NCBI GenBank assembly: GCA_016762975.1
Contig: JAESUV010000024.1
Location: 1-12,703 of the forward strand
Length of the DNA stretch: 12,703 nucleotides
Source of the DNA: Gammaproteobacteria bacterium
GTDB taxonomy: Bacteria; Pseudomonadota; Gammaproteobacteria; Pseudomonadales; Pseudohongiellaceae
Reading direction: 5' to 3'
In this document: one piece after another, positions 6,502-12,703 of the stretch
Position numbering within the stretch: the stretch's first letter is position 1
Layout: every line of letters begins with the position of its first letter
The notes under the pieces: model-generated
What the model saw: the letters and a program-made list of their open reading frames with translations, nothing else
Database searches by the model: none
Told to the model about the DNA's origin: nothing
Made by a program: the position numbers and the translations under genes

Positions 6502-9117
6502 CTACGGGGTCTTGGCAATTTGTTTAATTAGCTTGTTCGAAGGAATGTTAAGCTCTTTTTCAATTCTTTGCCTTTCCTTGAATCCTAACTTATGTATAGA
6601 GCAATGATTTACTATCATTACTTTCAGCACTCTTTTTGCAGTTTCAGAAAACTCACTATTCCCAAGTTCGTCTACGATTTCATTGATCTGTAGGTTTTTG
6701 TTATACCACATCAAAATACCATGCTTTACTAAGAAAGATGCAGGACTGTCTTCTTCGTCGCAAACAGCAGCAGTTACATCTATCAGTTTATTGGAACCTA
6801 AAGAGTGGACTATTTTAGCTATCAGCACGTGGATAAATTGAAAATTCATATTCCAATAAAGAACTCGAGACAATTTCACTATATCTTCATCGCTAGTTGC
6901 ATAAACTTTTTTTCCTTCTTTTACTCTTGCTTCCGATTTTCGTTGAATTATTTTTTGTACTCGTCCCCTCAAAAATTCAATATGTGCATCCTCGTTATTT
7001 TCTATATCATCGAAGTAAGATTTAAGTATTCGAAGATGAGTATCCATTCCTTCTTTAAATATTTGTTCAAGCCTGTCTTTTTTCAACGACCCAGCTCGAC
7101 TCTTAATAATTCGGCCCATAACTTCTACTGTTTTGATGCTTTTACGCAATTCTAGTTGCAGATCATCATCACCTTCTTCTTCTTTATTGTCTTGAGTAGC
7201 TACCCCATTACCGTTTTCGGATAAGCCTTCTTCTCTTGCATCTTCCGCTGCTAGCCGTTTGGTTCTCTCTTCTTCTGGTGATTCACTAGCGGAAGGCAGT
7301 ACTTCTTGAACAATGTTTTCTACCTGTTTGTCAAAAAAAACTAGCTCATCTTTTCTCAAAGTGGCTTCCTGATTATTTTCAAATAACCCGCAAGCCGCTA
7401 ATGTGATTTCGTCCAATATATAGGGGTTTCTAGAGTGATGTGATACGAATATGGCTATATAGGCATTCTCATCCCTATGCAAATTCTCTATTATGGAATC
7501 AATGTGGGTTTTGTTACTGTCCAAATGCTCGGAGAGGTACTTTGCAACGAAGAAGTAATATAAATAGGGATAGCAAAAGGAGTAATTTCCAAAGTCATCT
7601 AAGGCTATCATCTGAGTTCTTTGGAGTGTGTTTAATAACACGTCTTGGCTGATAGGTAAGTTGTATTCTTCCAGATATATTTTAAGAAAATCTTTAAATT
7701 CACTAACTGAAAGTTTGGTTTTTTCTTCCTCATAAAAGTAGAATGAACACTCCGTAAGGAAGTTAACATAGGTATCCATTTCTTCATTTTTCACGCCTTC
7801 CTTTTTGAGGTACAAATAAATAAGCGCCTGATAACAATGGCCCTGTGAAGATATTTCCTGATCAAGTGTTTTTCCAAAAGTTTCGATAGTACTGATCACA
7901 GTAAGAATGAAAAACGGATAAGCAGGCATAAGCCCGGTTCCTAATGCTTTTCCTAATGCTGTATCTACTAATTCTGTGGTGGAATCAATTTTCTGATACA
8001 CATCGTTTTGATGATCCTTACTACCCTCAGATGAATTGGTTAATCCAGTCCAATTGCGAATTAGTTTATTTCTAAAAGAAGGACGAAATTCCTTAATCTT
8101 ATAGTGGTCGAATGATTTAACTAAATTTTCATCACTTAGATTGAGTCCAAAAATATCATCTACAATTATCACTTGATTAGTGAATTTTGACAGATCCCTC
8201 ATGTGATTTTCTTTATTCTTTGCAAAATGAAAATCATCGACTATTGGAACTATCCTGCTGTCACTCACATCGTCAATTGCAATATCTCTGTATTGCTCCT
8301 GAAATGCACTGGTCAATCTGTTCTCAATTTTTCCAGCAAAATTCGAATTTCTATCAGAAATGTAGACAGGAAAATAGTTGGTTTCAAATAGATGCAAAAA
8401 GAGCTTTCTACAAAGAGTGGTTTTACCAGATTGATTTTCGCCAGCTATGACCAACCTGAAATTGCTGTTGCATCCGCGTATGACTTCCTCCGAATCGATA
8501 TTTTTGTCGTAATCTTTGGTTTCGTTGAATTTTTCAAATTCTGGGTAAACAAATACATCATCTAAAGTTACTTCGTCTTTGACAGAGTGGGCTTTTGCTA
8601 GCATGTCAGTGGAGTTAAGGAACAATGAAAATTGATCGCTGATGGTTGCATTACGCAATTTTGCCACTTCGTTTACTATTTTACTTATTTCATTGTAAAC
8701 ATTATTCCATGCACTGCTGCTATTGTTATGTTCATCTATAATTGACTTGCCGTCTTTGGGTAATGCTAGTGCCGGGGATATGTCTTTATCATCAAGCCAC
8801 CCGCAATCCGAAAGAATGATCGGGCATACTGATATACCTTTTGACTCCATTAGAGAAAATGCTGCAGACTTTTCTTCTAGACATGCAGCTGAGGCAAGGA
8901 AACTCGCCGAAACCAATAGACAAATAATATCTGCATCTTCCAAATTGCAATCGATTTGTTGCTGATAGTTCTTTCCTGGCAGAATTTTTCTGTCGCACCA
9001 AGGTTCTAACAAATCGTTTGTTTCAAAAGGGTGTAAGTGTTTCTTGAATGTTTCCATAGATTCTTCATCTTCGTGAGAGTAGCTGATAAAGAGCTTCAAT
9101 TTGTCCTTACGATTCAT
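6502..9117 (-). CDS. TIR domain plus P-loop NTPase (STAND/NLR-like), putative immune protein
   Basis: 871 residues, starting at ATG 9117-9115 (AGGAG 9 bases upstream) rather than the in-frame TTG at 9135, which falls just before that ribosome site. Residues about 6-140 are a TIR domain: LFISYSHEDEE, then WCDRKILPG, then SFLASAACLEEK, where E82 is the probable NADase glutamate. An NTPase follows: Walker A GENQSGKTT (about 226-234), Walker B IVPIVDDFHF (acidic pair about 294-295), and a later segment FRPSFRNKLIRNW typical of STAND-like P-loop proteins. After a helical region, an acidic, low-complexity linker (about 605-652) leads to a conserved-looking helical C-terminus (VEVMGRIIKSRAGSL onward), perhaps the sensor. 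TIR-NTPase proteins of this layout sense phage or other triggers and deplete NAD+ in known bacterial systems; that role is inferred here. The A+T-rich codon use differs from its neighbours and suggests transfer. Confidence 0.85.
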   Translation of the reverse strand: MNRKDKLKLFISYSHEDEESMETFKKHLHPFETNDLLEPWCDRKILPGKNYQQQIDCNLEDADIICLLVSASFLASAACLEEKSAAFSLMESKGISVCPIILSDCGWLDDKDISPALALPKDGKSIIDEHNNSSSAWNNVYNEISKIVNEVAKLRNATISDQFSLFLNSTDMLAKAHSVKDEVTLDDVFVYPEFEKFNETKDYDKNIDSEEVIRGCNSNFRLVIAGENQSGKTTLCRKLFLHLFETNYFPVYISDRNSNFAGKIENRLTSAFQEQYRDIAIDDVSDSRIVPIVDDFHFAKNKENHMRDLSKFTNQVIIVDDIFGLNLSDENLVKSFDHYKIKEFRPSFRNKLIRNWTGLTNSSEGSKDHQNDVYQKIDSTTELVDTALGKALGTGLMPAYPFFILTVISTIETFGKTLDQEISSQGHCYQALIYLYLKKEGVKNEEMDTYVNFLTECSFYFYEEEKTKLSVSEFKDFLKIYLEEYNLPISQDVLLNTLQRTQMIALDDFGNYSFCYPYLYYFFVAKYLSEHLDSNKTHIDSIIENLHRDENAYIAIFVSHHSRNPYILDEITLAACGLFENNQEATLRKDELVFFDKQVENIVQEVLPSASESPEEERTKRLAAEDAREEGLSENGNGVATQDNKEEEGDDDLQLELRKSIKTVEVMGRIIKSRAGSLKKDRLEQIFKEGMDTHLRILKSYFDDIENNEDAHIEFLRGRVQKIIQRKSEARVKEGKKVYATSDEDIVKLSRVLYWNMNFQFIHVLIAKIVHSLGSNKLIDVTAAVCDEEDSPASFLVKHGILMWYNKNLQINEIVDELGNSEFSETAKRVLKVMIVNHCSIHKLGFKERQRIEKELNIPSNKLIKQIAKTP

Positions 9118-9126
9118 ATTCCAATT

Positions 9127-9131
9127 CTCCT
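9127..9131 (-). promoter_or_regulatory. Ribosome binding site of the TIR-NTPase gene
   Basis: AGGAG on the minus strand, 9 bases before ATG 9117-9115. It decides the start: the alternative TTG at 9135-9133 lies upstream of this site and would not be served by it. Confidence 0.7.
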
Positions 9132-9162
9132 GCAATGATCTCTGGTGATTCCCTAGTCGGAT

Positions 9163-9579
9163 TCAAATGTGCTGAATGGATGCTTTTTGAGTATCACGAT
9201 AGTGACGATATAGGAGGTAATCGTCAATCGCTTGTATCCCTCCTGTAGCGCAGATTCCGGAAACACTATCTGATATGCCCCAGAATGCATTGAAAAAGGC
9301 CTGATTCAAACCATCCGCGGGTTTTAAGTTAAGAAGAGGGCGTACCAGAGTGCCATTGCATCCTGAAATGAGGAGGCTCTGAGGTGTTTCTATTAGGTGT
9401 TCAACAGATGTGAATATCTAGCCAACTTGACACGTCAAAGAAATCAAAGTCGACGCAGTGACCAAGCCCCTAGTGACTGCGATATAATCCTTGTGGCTAG
9501 CTAGTCTATCTCACGTTAACCATGAGCAACTTCAGCATTGAAGGTCTGTTCAATTAGCCACATATTGCTCAAAATTCAG
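9163..9579 (-). pseudogene. Decayed gene of unknown family just upstream of the TIR-NTPase gene
   Basis: On the minus strand the frame 9417-9163 is open for 84 codons, has no usable start, and reads like real protein (for example QSLLISGCNGTLVRPLLNL, then NQAFFNAFWGISDSVSG, then AIDDYLLYRHYRD). Upstream, protein-like pieces continue in shifted frames: VDFDFFDVSSWLDI (about 9454-9412), LASHKDYIAVTRGLVTA (about 9505-9455) and LIEQTFNAEVAHG (about 9557-9519), the last preceded by LNFEQYVAN from 9579. A strong AAAGGAGGT lies at 9599-9591. Joined, these pieces make a protein of roughly 135-140 residues with at least three frameshifts. I do not recognise the family. It ends 45 bases before the TIR start on the same strand, so the two may once have formed an operon. 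Confidence 0.6.
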
Positions 9580-9655
9580 CTTAGTCTACAACCTCCTTTC
9601 TGACTCCGATAAAACCCTTGTGCGATCTTGTTATTCAGTAGTAATGATGACTTTG

Positions 9656-9684
9656 AAAACCTAGCCCTGTGGTGTAGCACGGCT
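9656..9684 (-). terminator. Possible rho-independent terminator after the small-gene pair
   Basis: On the minus strand AGCCGTG pairs with CACAGGGCT (one bulge or mismatch) across a six-base loop, followed by AGG and TTTT. It lies 10 bases after the stop of the gene at 9694-10080. The stem is imperfect and the T-run short. Confidence 0.4.
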
Positions 9685-9693
9685 ACCTGCTTG

Positions 9694-10080
9694 TTACGTG
9701 CTGTCTTCACATTGCACTTGCTTTACGGCTCCAAGAACTTGCAGAATGATTCGGTCAATTTTGTGGTGATTCACCTTACTTAGGTGAATGCTAGGATATT
9801 GCTTTTTGGGTTTGCTGCCTCCATTCGTGGTAAATCCTTCAACAACTTCTGCGCCTTCCATGCGTATTATGTTGCGAATCGTGTTGTTCAATTGCTTAGA
9901 TGCACCTAGCTTAGTGGCTCCGATAGTGAATTGAAGGAGGTGGTGATCAACTAATTTAGCAATTCTTTTTGTTCCAAAACCTTTTAGATCAAATTCAGGA
10001 ATTTTCTGTAAAGCTATCCAGCCACCAACTTGCTGTAACTCGAAGTATTGTTGCAGGAGTTCTTTGTGTTCGATAGTCAT
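9694..10080 (-). CDS. Hypothetical protein, 128 residues
   Basis: I do not recognise this protein. The preferred start is ATG 10080-10078 (MTIEHKELLQQYFELQQ), which overlaps the TGA of the upstream frame as ATGA, the classic arrangement for translational coupling; an earlier in-frame start at 10122 would overlap that gene by more and has no ribosome site. Visible features: a glutamine/leucine-rich N-terminal helix, a GxGTKRIAKL segment that could bind nucleic acid, and a basic stretch (NGGSKPKKQYPSIHL) near the C-terminus. There is no signal peptide or membrane segment, so it is cytoplasmic. A possible terminator follows. The composition (basic and helical) would suit a DNA- or RNA-binding role, but that is a guess. 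Confidence 0.6.
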   Translation of the reverse strand: MTIEHKELLQQYFELQQVGGWIALQKIPEFDLKGFGTKRIAKLVDHHLLQFTIGATKLGASKQLNNTIRNIIRMEGAEVVEGFTTNGGSKPKKQYPSIHLSKVNHHKIDRIILQVLGAVKQVQCEDST

Positions 10081-10259
10081 GTAATATTCTCTGCGAGCAC
10101 ATGGAAATCTCTTACCCACCAAGCCTTTTGATCATTCATATTGCAATCAAGTTCACGTATCAATTCAGACTCACGTTTTGAATGTTGATCCTTCTCTACG
10201 TTTTCCAAAGGATAGTGCCGTATTTCCCAGCCCTTCACTATGGCTGTTGTGAGAACCAA
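10077..10259 (-). CDS. Hypothetical protein, 5' end uncertain and possibly cut by an inserted element
   Basis: An unrecognised frame of about 60 codons from a TTG at 10259 (an alternative GTG lies a few codons later), ending in TGA at 10079-10077, which overlaps the ATG of the next gene. Segments such as VKGWEIRHYPLENVEKDQ and DQKAWWVRDFHVLAEN read as ordinary cytoplasmic protein. No ATG and no ribosome site precede it. The frame stays open without a start across the boundary at 10292 into the inverted-repeat element, up to a stop at about 10331-10329. The simplest reading is that the element inserted into this gene and removed or separated its true start, leaving a 3' fragment, but a weak TTG start cannot be excluded. 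Confidence 0.45.
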   Translation of the reverse strand: MVLTTAIVKGWEIRHYPLENVEKDQHSKRESELIRELDCNMNDQKAWWVRDFHVLAENIT

Positions 10260-10291
10260 ATGTACAAATCTAAATATTTGAACTGCCCTAT

Positions 10292-10545
10292 GGGGTCGGA
10301 CCGGCGCAGGCCACCGAAATATGGCGCATTAAGGGTGATATAAGCTTGGGATGCACCTTTAAAATCCGAGTTTAGTGGGTGAAAATTACTTCTAAGTAAC
10401 TGGAATACTTCCTGCGTGCCTGCTCAATGCTTGTTCGTCACTTAGGATTAATTTTAAGTCTCATCAATGTGCATTTAAGGGCCAGAACAACGGACTTTAT
10501 GTCCATAAATCACCAGGTATCAAGGCATTGTTCTGGTCCGACCCC
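10292..10545. mobile_element. Miniature inverted-repeat element, 254 bp
   Basis: The ends are GGGGTCGGACC (10292-10302) and its exact complement GGTCCGACCCC (10535-10545). Near the right end a second pair, CCAGAACAA (10482-10490) and TTGTTCTGG (10528-10536), makes a hairpin that overlaps the terminal repeat. There is no coding capacity and no target duplication at the flanks. It is unrelated in sequence to the RAYT ends, but one of them begins only 10 bases further on. Confidence 0.7.
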
Positions 10546-10555
10546 GAGTTCTCAG

Positions 10556-10611
10556 GCGCAGAAAATGAAACACCAAACTTTGTTAAGTTACTAAGTTATC
10601 AGTGTCCCTGA
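10556..10611 (-). repeat. Solo copy of the RAYT element end
   Basis: These 56 bases are identical to 11794-11849 and match the complement of the RAYT left end at 3665-3711. No transposase sequence adjoins it: homology stops at 10556, 10 bases from the neighbouring inverted-repeat element. It is probably the remnant of an element that was cut or recombined. Between it and the promoter at 10711 nothing else was recognised beyond short AT-rich sequence. Confidence 0.85.
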
Positions 10612-10710
10612 GAGTGTATATTGTCCAGTAACTTAGCCCAATCCCATCAAATCTGTCAGCTTTTTATACAGACTCAAAGCCCCCTAATCTTAACCCATTG
10701 AATCATATGA

Positions 10711-10737
10711 GTATTAAATTCTGGCTTGTTTCTTGCT
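10711..10737 (+). promoter_or_regulatory. Sigma-54 (-24/-12) promoter of the PEP-CTERM gene
   Basis: TGGC (10722-10725), seven bases, then TTGCT (10733-10737) matches the consensus TGGCACG-N4-TTGCW with correct GG-to-GC spacing. It is preceded by GTATTAAATT (10711-10720), nearly the same as the sequence before the second promoter at 11965. Transcription would start near 10748, leaving a leader of about 47 bases. PEP-CTERM genes in other proteobacteria are known to be driven by sigma-54 with the PrsK/PrsR system. Confidence 0.7.
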
Positions 10738-10794
10738 CTTATAAAGATATCTAATTCGTTGGATAGACTTATAAAAATGGATCTGGGCTAAATT

Positions 10795-11538
10795 ATGAAG
10801 CGCAACAATTTTATTTGCACAGCAATATTTCTAATATCGGTATTCGCAGCGAGTTCAAGCTTTGCCGGACCCATTGATTTAGCCAAGGTAAGCCTGGGTG
10901 GCTCGGCTGTGGACGTAATGTACAGCAGCGGTGATCTCACTGGATCCTTAACCAACCTGTCTGCCGCCTCATTTAACAGTCTCAGCGTCGCGCAACTCAG
11001 TGCAAACTATGATGTGTTGGTGATTGGCTGCTGCGACAGCACAACCTTAAGTGTTGATTGGGCCACACGTTTGCTTCCATTTCTAAATTTAGGTGGTGGT
11101 ATCGTCTGGGAAAACCCCTACAATAACAATCTTAGTCAGATTTCTGCCGTGGTAACCGCAACGACTGGCAGTGGCGGAGGTAGTGGTTGGACTTTTTCTC
11201 CAGTTCCCGGTTTGACAGATGGAATAAATGGTTCGATCGTTAATGAACACATCTCAATTGCCTCTTATGATGCTAGCGTCTTCACGCCTTTCTTGTATCA
11301 AGGCGGTGACGTAGAAGGACTCTATGGTGAGTTTAACAATGGCGGCCGAATGGTTTTTACCTCGCCAGATAATTGCTTACATGCCAGTTATAACTCGGAT
11401 CCTAACCAATATAATTTTTGTCTAAATGAAATTAACTGGGTGGCGAACGGTGCATCAGTACCAGAACCCTCAACACTCATCCTTTTGGGTCTTGGATTGG
11501 CTGGGCTTGGTCTTAGACGAAGAAGGCTACTAAGTTAA
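10795..11538 (+). CDS. Secreted PEP-CTERM sorting-domain protein
   Basis: 247 residues. A signal peptide (MKRNNF, a hydrophobic stretch, then SSSFA) should be cleaved after about residue 24. The C-terminus is a textbook PEP-CTERM signal: VPEPS from residue 222, a leucine/glycine-rich membrane segment, and a basic end (LRRRR). Exosortase (EpsH type) recognises this and processes the protein at the inner membrane; such proteins are usually tied to exopolysaccharide or biofilm. The mature part is unrecognised: the strand YDVLVIGCCD followed by LLPFLNLGGGIVWENPY hints at a Rossmann or amidotransferase-like (ThuA-type) fold, but no catalytic residues are certain. A sigma-54 promoter precedes it and a strong terminator follows, so it is monocistronic. 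The ribosome site is weak. No exosortase gene is in the window. Confidence 0.88.
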   Translation: MKRNNFICTAIFLISVFAASSSFAGPIDLAKVSLGGSAVDVMYSSGDLTGSLTNLSAASFNSLSVAQLSANYDVLVIGCCDSTTLSVDWATRLLPFLNLGGGIVWENPYNNNLSQISAVVTATTGSGGGSGWTFSPVPGLTDGINGSIVNEHISIASYDASVFTPFLYQGGDVEGLYGEFNNGGRMVFTSPDNCLHASYNSDPNQYNFCLNEINWVANGASVPEPSTLILLGLGLAGLGLRRRRLLS

Positions 11539-11555
11539 AGTTAAACTGCTTAAAG

Positions 11556-11583
11556 AAACCCGTCCTTAGTGGCGGGTTTTTTA
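11556..11583 (+). terminator. Rho-independent terminator of the PEP-CTERM gene
   Basis: AAACCCG (11556-11562) pairs with CGGGTTT (11573-11579), extended by CC/GG with a one-base bulge, followed by a run of T to 11582. It begins 18 bases after the stop codon. Confidence 0.85.
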
Positions 11584-11656
11584 TTGGGTAAACATTAACG
11601 TCTGCTACGGGCTGTGAGTTCAACCGGTCAGTGCAACACACTACTAAGCAAACGAA

Positions 11657-11846
11657 GGGGACACTGATTACTTAGTAACTTAGCCTGTAGCGTGGTTAAA
11701 AATGTGCCGGCGCTCTAAACCCCACCCTATTACGTGGTAACACCCCCTAGCTATACGAAGTCGATCTATCCTGAGCACACCGTAAAGCTTAGTGCGCAGA
11801 AAATGAAACACCAAACTTTGTTAAGTTACTAAGTTATCAGTGTCCC
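11657..11846 (-). mobile_element. Internally deleted RAYT element (MITE-like, 190 bp)
   Basis: Terminal inverted repeats of 27 bases: 11658-11684 (GGGACACTGATTACTTAG and following) against the complement of 11820-11846, with two differences. The inside, 11685-11778, is the start of a decayed RAYT gene, and 11779-11819 corresponds to that gene's leader. The element therefore arose by deletion of most of a full RAYT element and could be moved only by an enzyme supplied elsewhere. Right after it, CTGAAAGTC is tandemly repeated (11846-11863). Confidence 0.85.
11685..11778 (-). pseudogene. N-terminal remnant of a RAYT transposase gene
   Basis: The minus strand aligns without gaps to the first 94 bases of the RAYT gene at 3733-3826; by hand count about 71 of 94 bases agree. 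The conceptual product starts with GTG in place of ATG and keeps RGCYHVIG and GLERRHIF, matching GGCYHVIG and GLERRYIF of the RAYT protein. It is cut off after about 31 codons by the left terminal repeat of the element. Confidence 0.85.
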
Positions 11847-11964
11847 TGAAAGTCCTGAAAGTCTTCACGTCAATTTTCTTTACAGCGTTTATCTGATAAT
11901 TCGATATTTTGTTCAGATTCTTTACACCTGCCCGAAGCTCGATTTATAAGTATTTGATGTTTCG

Positions 11965-11992
11965 GTACTAAATTTTTGGCGTGAAACTTGCT
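11965..11992 (+). promoter_or_regulatory. Sigma-54 (-24/-12) promoter of the downstream secreted protein gene
   Basis: TGGC (11977-11980), seven bases, then TTGCT (11988-11992); TGGCGTG also agrees with the consensus in its extra positions. It is preceded by GTACTAAATT (11965-11974), which differs at one position from GTATTAAATT before the promoter at 10711. The predicted start is near 12003, about 40 bases before the start codon. Confidence 0.72.
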
Positions 11993-12042
11993 TTGTTATT
12001 GCATGTATTGCCGGATCGAAAAAAAGCAACAGGATGATTCTT

Positions 12043-12703
12043 ATGGTTACCGGAACTGAGAAAGACAAAAGCGAGGTCTCAAAATCCTGGCTGATATCCG
12101 CCGTTTGTGTGGGAATGCTGATGTTCGGACAGGCTGCGACCGCGATCCCGATATTTCAGACGAAGATGTTCAACCAACTAAATTCAAGAGTCGATGCCAC
12201 TTCCACTTACTCTACCTCCACCTCTGGCACAAGCTATCTCTGGTCAAACAACACTGTAGAGAATATTTTGTCATTCGATGGCTTCGATTCTAATCTCGGA
12301 ACTCTGAATAGTGTCAAAATAGAGTATGAAACGGAATACGATAATGCAGTGGTCGTTAATGCCGCTGACTGGATAGCTGATTTCCCTGGTTATAAAGACA
12401 CAGCTAATGTGAGCGTTAGTGCGACCGCGGGTTTAGATATAGTACTTGTTGATCTATCATCATATGCATTGGCGAGTTTAGCTGATACGAATATCGCAGC
12501 ATGTACCCGTACCCCAACTCATTTCTATTTCCCTCCTTATACGGAATGTACGTCAAACGCTACCAACTTGGATAAGGATTTTTCTGGAGAACTGGACTTA
12601 AGCTGGTTTTCACTCTCTGCTTTTGTAGGTCTCAATCCAATTGATATCAAATTAAGGAGCTATGCCAATATCAGTGGTAGCTGTATCGGGGCAGAACATA
12701 ATT
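12043..12703 (+). CDS. Secreted protein, probably of the choice-of-anchor/PEP-CTERM type (3' end outside window)
   Basis: The frame is open from ATG 12043 to the end of the window (220 codons). AGGA at 12031-12034, 8 bases upstream, supports this start over the in-frame ATG at 12034. An N-terminal charged stretch (MVTGTEKDKSEVSKS) is followed by a hydrophobic segment and AATA, a signal peptide cleaved near residue 34. The mature part is rich in Ser, Thr, Asn and Asp. The segment ILSFDGFDSNLGTLNSVKIE resembles the FDxxLGTLxxV motif of secreted choice-of-anchor E domain proteins, which usually end with a PEP-CTERM or similar signal; the C-terminus is not visible, so the anchor is inferred. Its sigma-54 promoter is like that of the PEP-CTERM gene at 10795, implying shared control. 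Four cysteines are visible in its C-terminal half (TPTHFYFPPYTEC region and later). Confidence 0.72.
   Translation, partial: MVTGTEKDKSEVSKSWLISAVCVGMLMFGQAATAIPIFQTKMFNQLNSRVDATSTYSTSTSGTSYLWSNNTVENILSFDGFDSNLGTLNSVKIEYETEYDNAVVVNAADWIADFPGYKDTANVSVSATAGLDIVLVDLSSYALASLADTNIAACTRTPTHFYFPPYTECTSNATNLDKDFSGELDLSWFSLSAFVGLNPIDIKLRSYANISGSCIGAEHN

Noticed and set aside
6262..6531. Rightward frame after fic
   Set aside because: It overlaps the fic end in another frame and the miniature element, and has no protein-like features.
9427..9488. Palindrome TTGACACGTCAA and a TATAAT further on, as a possible promoter/operator
   Set aside because: The spacing is far too long for a promoter, no rightward gene follows, and both lie within the decayed gene.
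12105..12293. Short rightward frame inside the last gene
   Set aside because: It is an overlapping frame; the real one, from 12043, has a ribosome site, a signal peptide and stays open to the window end.

Overview
The window looks like the accessory part of a proteobacterial chromosome, most likely a gammaproteobacterium. The evidence is a sigma-54 enhancer-binding regulator, a PEP-CTERM protein (a sorting signal of Gram-negative, exosortase-bearing bacteria), two sigma-54 type promoters, and a REP-associated tyrosine transposase (RAYT) with scattered remnants of its element. Base composition is moderate in most genes, but the large TIR gene is visibly richer in A+T. No species can be named from the sequence.

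Left part (1-4736): the 3' part of a very long sigma-54 activator (PAS end, three GAF modules, PAS, coiled coil, AAA+, Fis-type helix-turn-helix) is followed by a small TerB-like protein with a perfect 10-bp dyad in its leader. An RAYT element is inserted exactly at the stop codon of the TerB gene. The RAYT reading frame is shortened at its C-terminus. An OsmC/Ohr-type thiol peroxidase gene converges on it.

Middle part (5075-10611): a Fic AMP-transferase gene with an A+T-rich repeated operator region is followed by a short inverted-repeat element. Then come leftward genes: a TIR plus P-loop (STAND/NLR-like) protein that resembles bacterial immune NTPases, the frameshifted remains of an unrecognised gene just upstream of it, and a translationally coupled pair of unrecognised small genes. 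A second inverted-repeat element closes this block. The block reads as a small defence-like island bordered by miniature transposable elements; that these genes act together is inference.

Right part (10612-12703): a secreted PEP-CTERM protein with its terminator, and then the start of a second secreted protein that runs off the window. Both are preceded by well-formed -24/-12 (sigma-54) promoters sharing the same upstream sequence, so they are probably co-regulated. Between them sits a 190-bp deletion derivative of the RAYT element that still carries about 31 codons of a decayed transposase gene. A 56-bp perfect direct repeat, the end of this element, brackets the first of the two genes.

No tRNA, rRNA or CRISPR array was seen.
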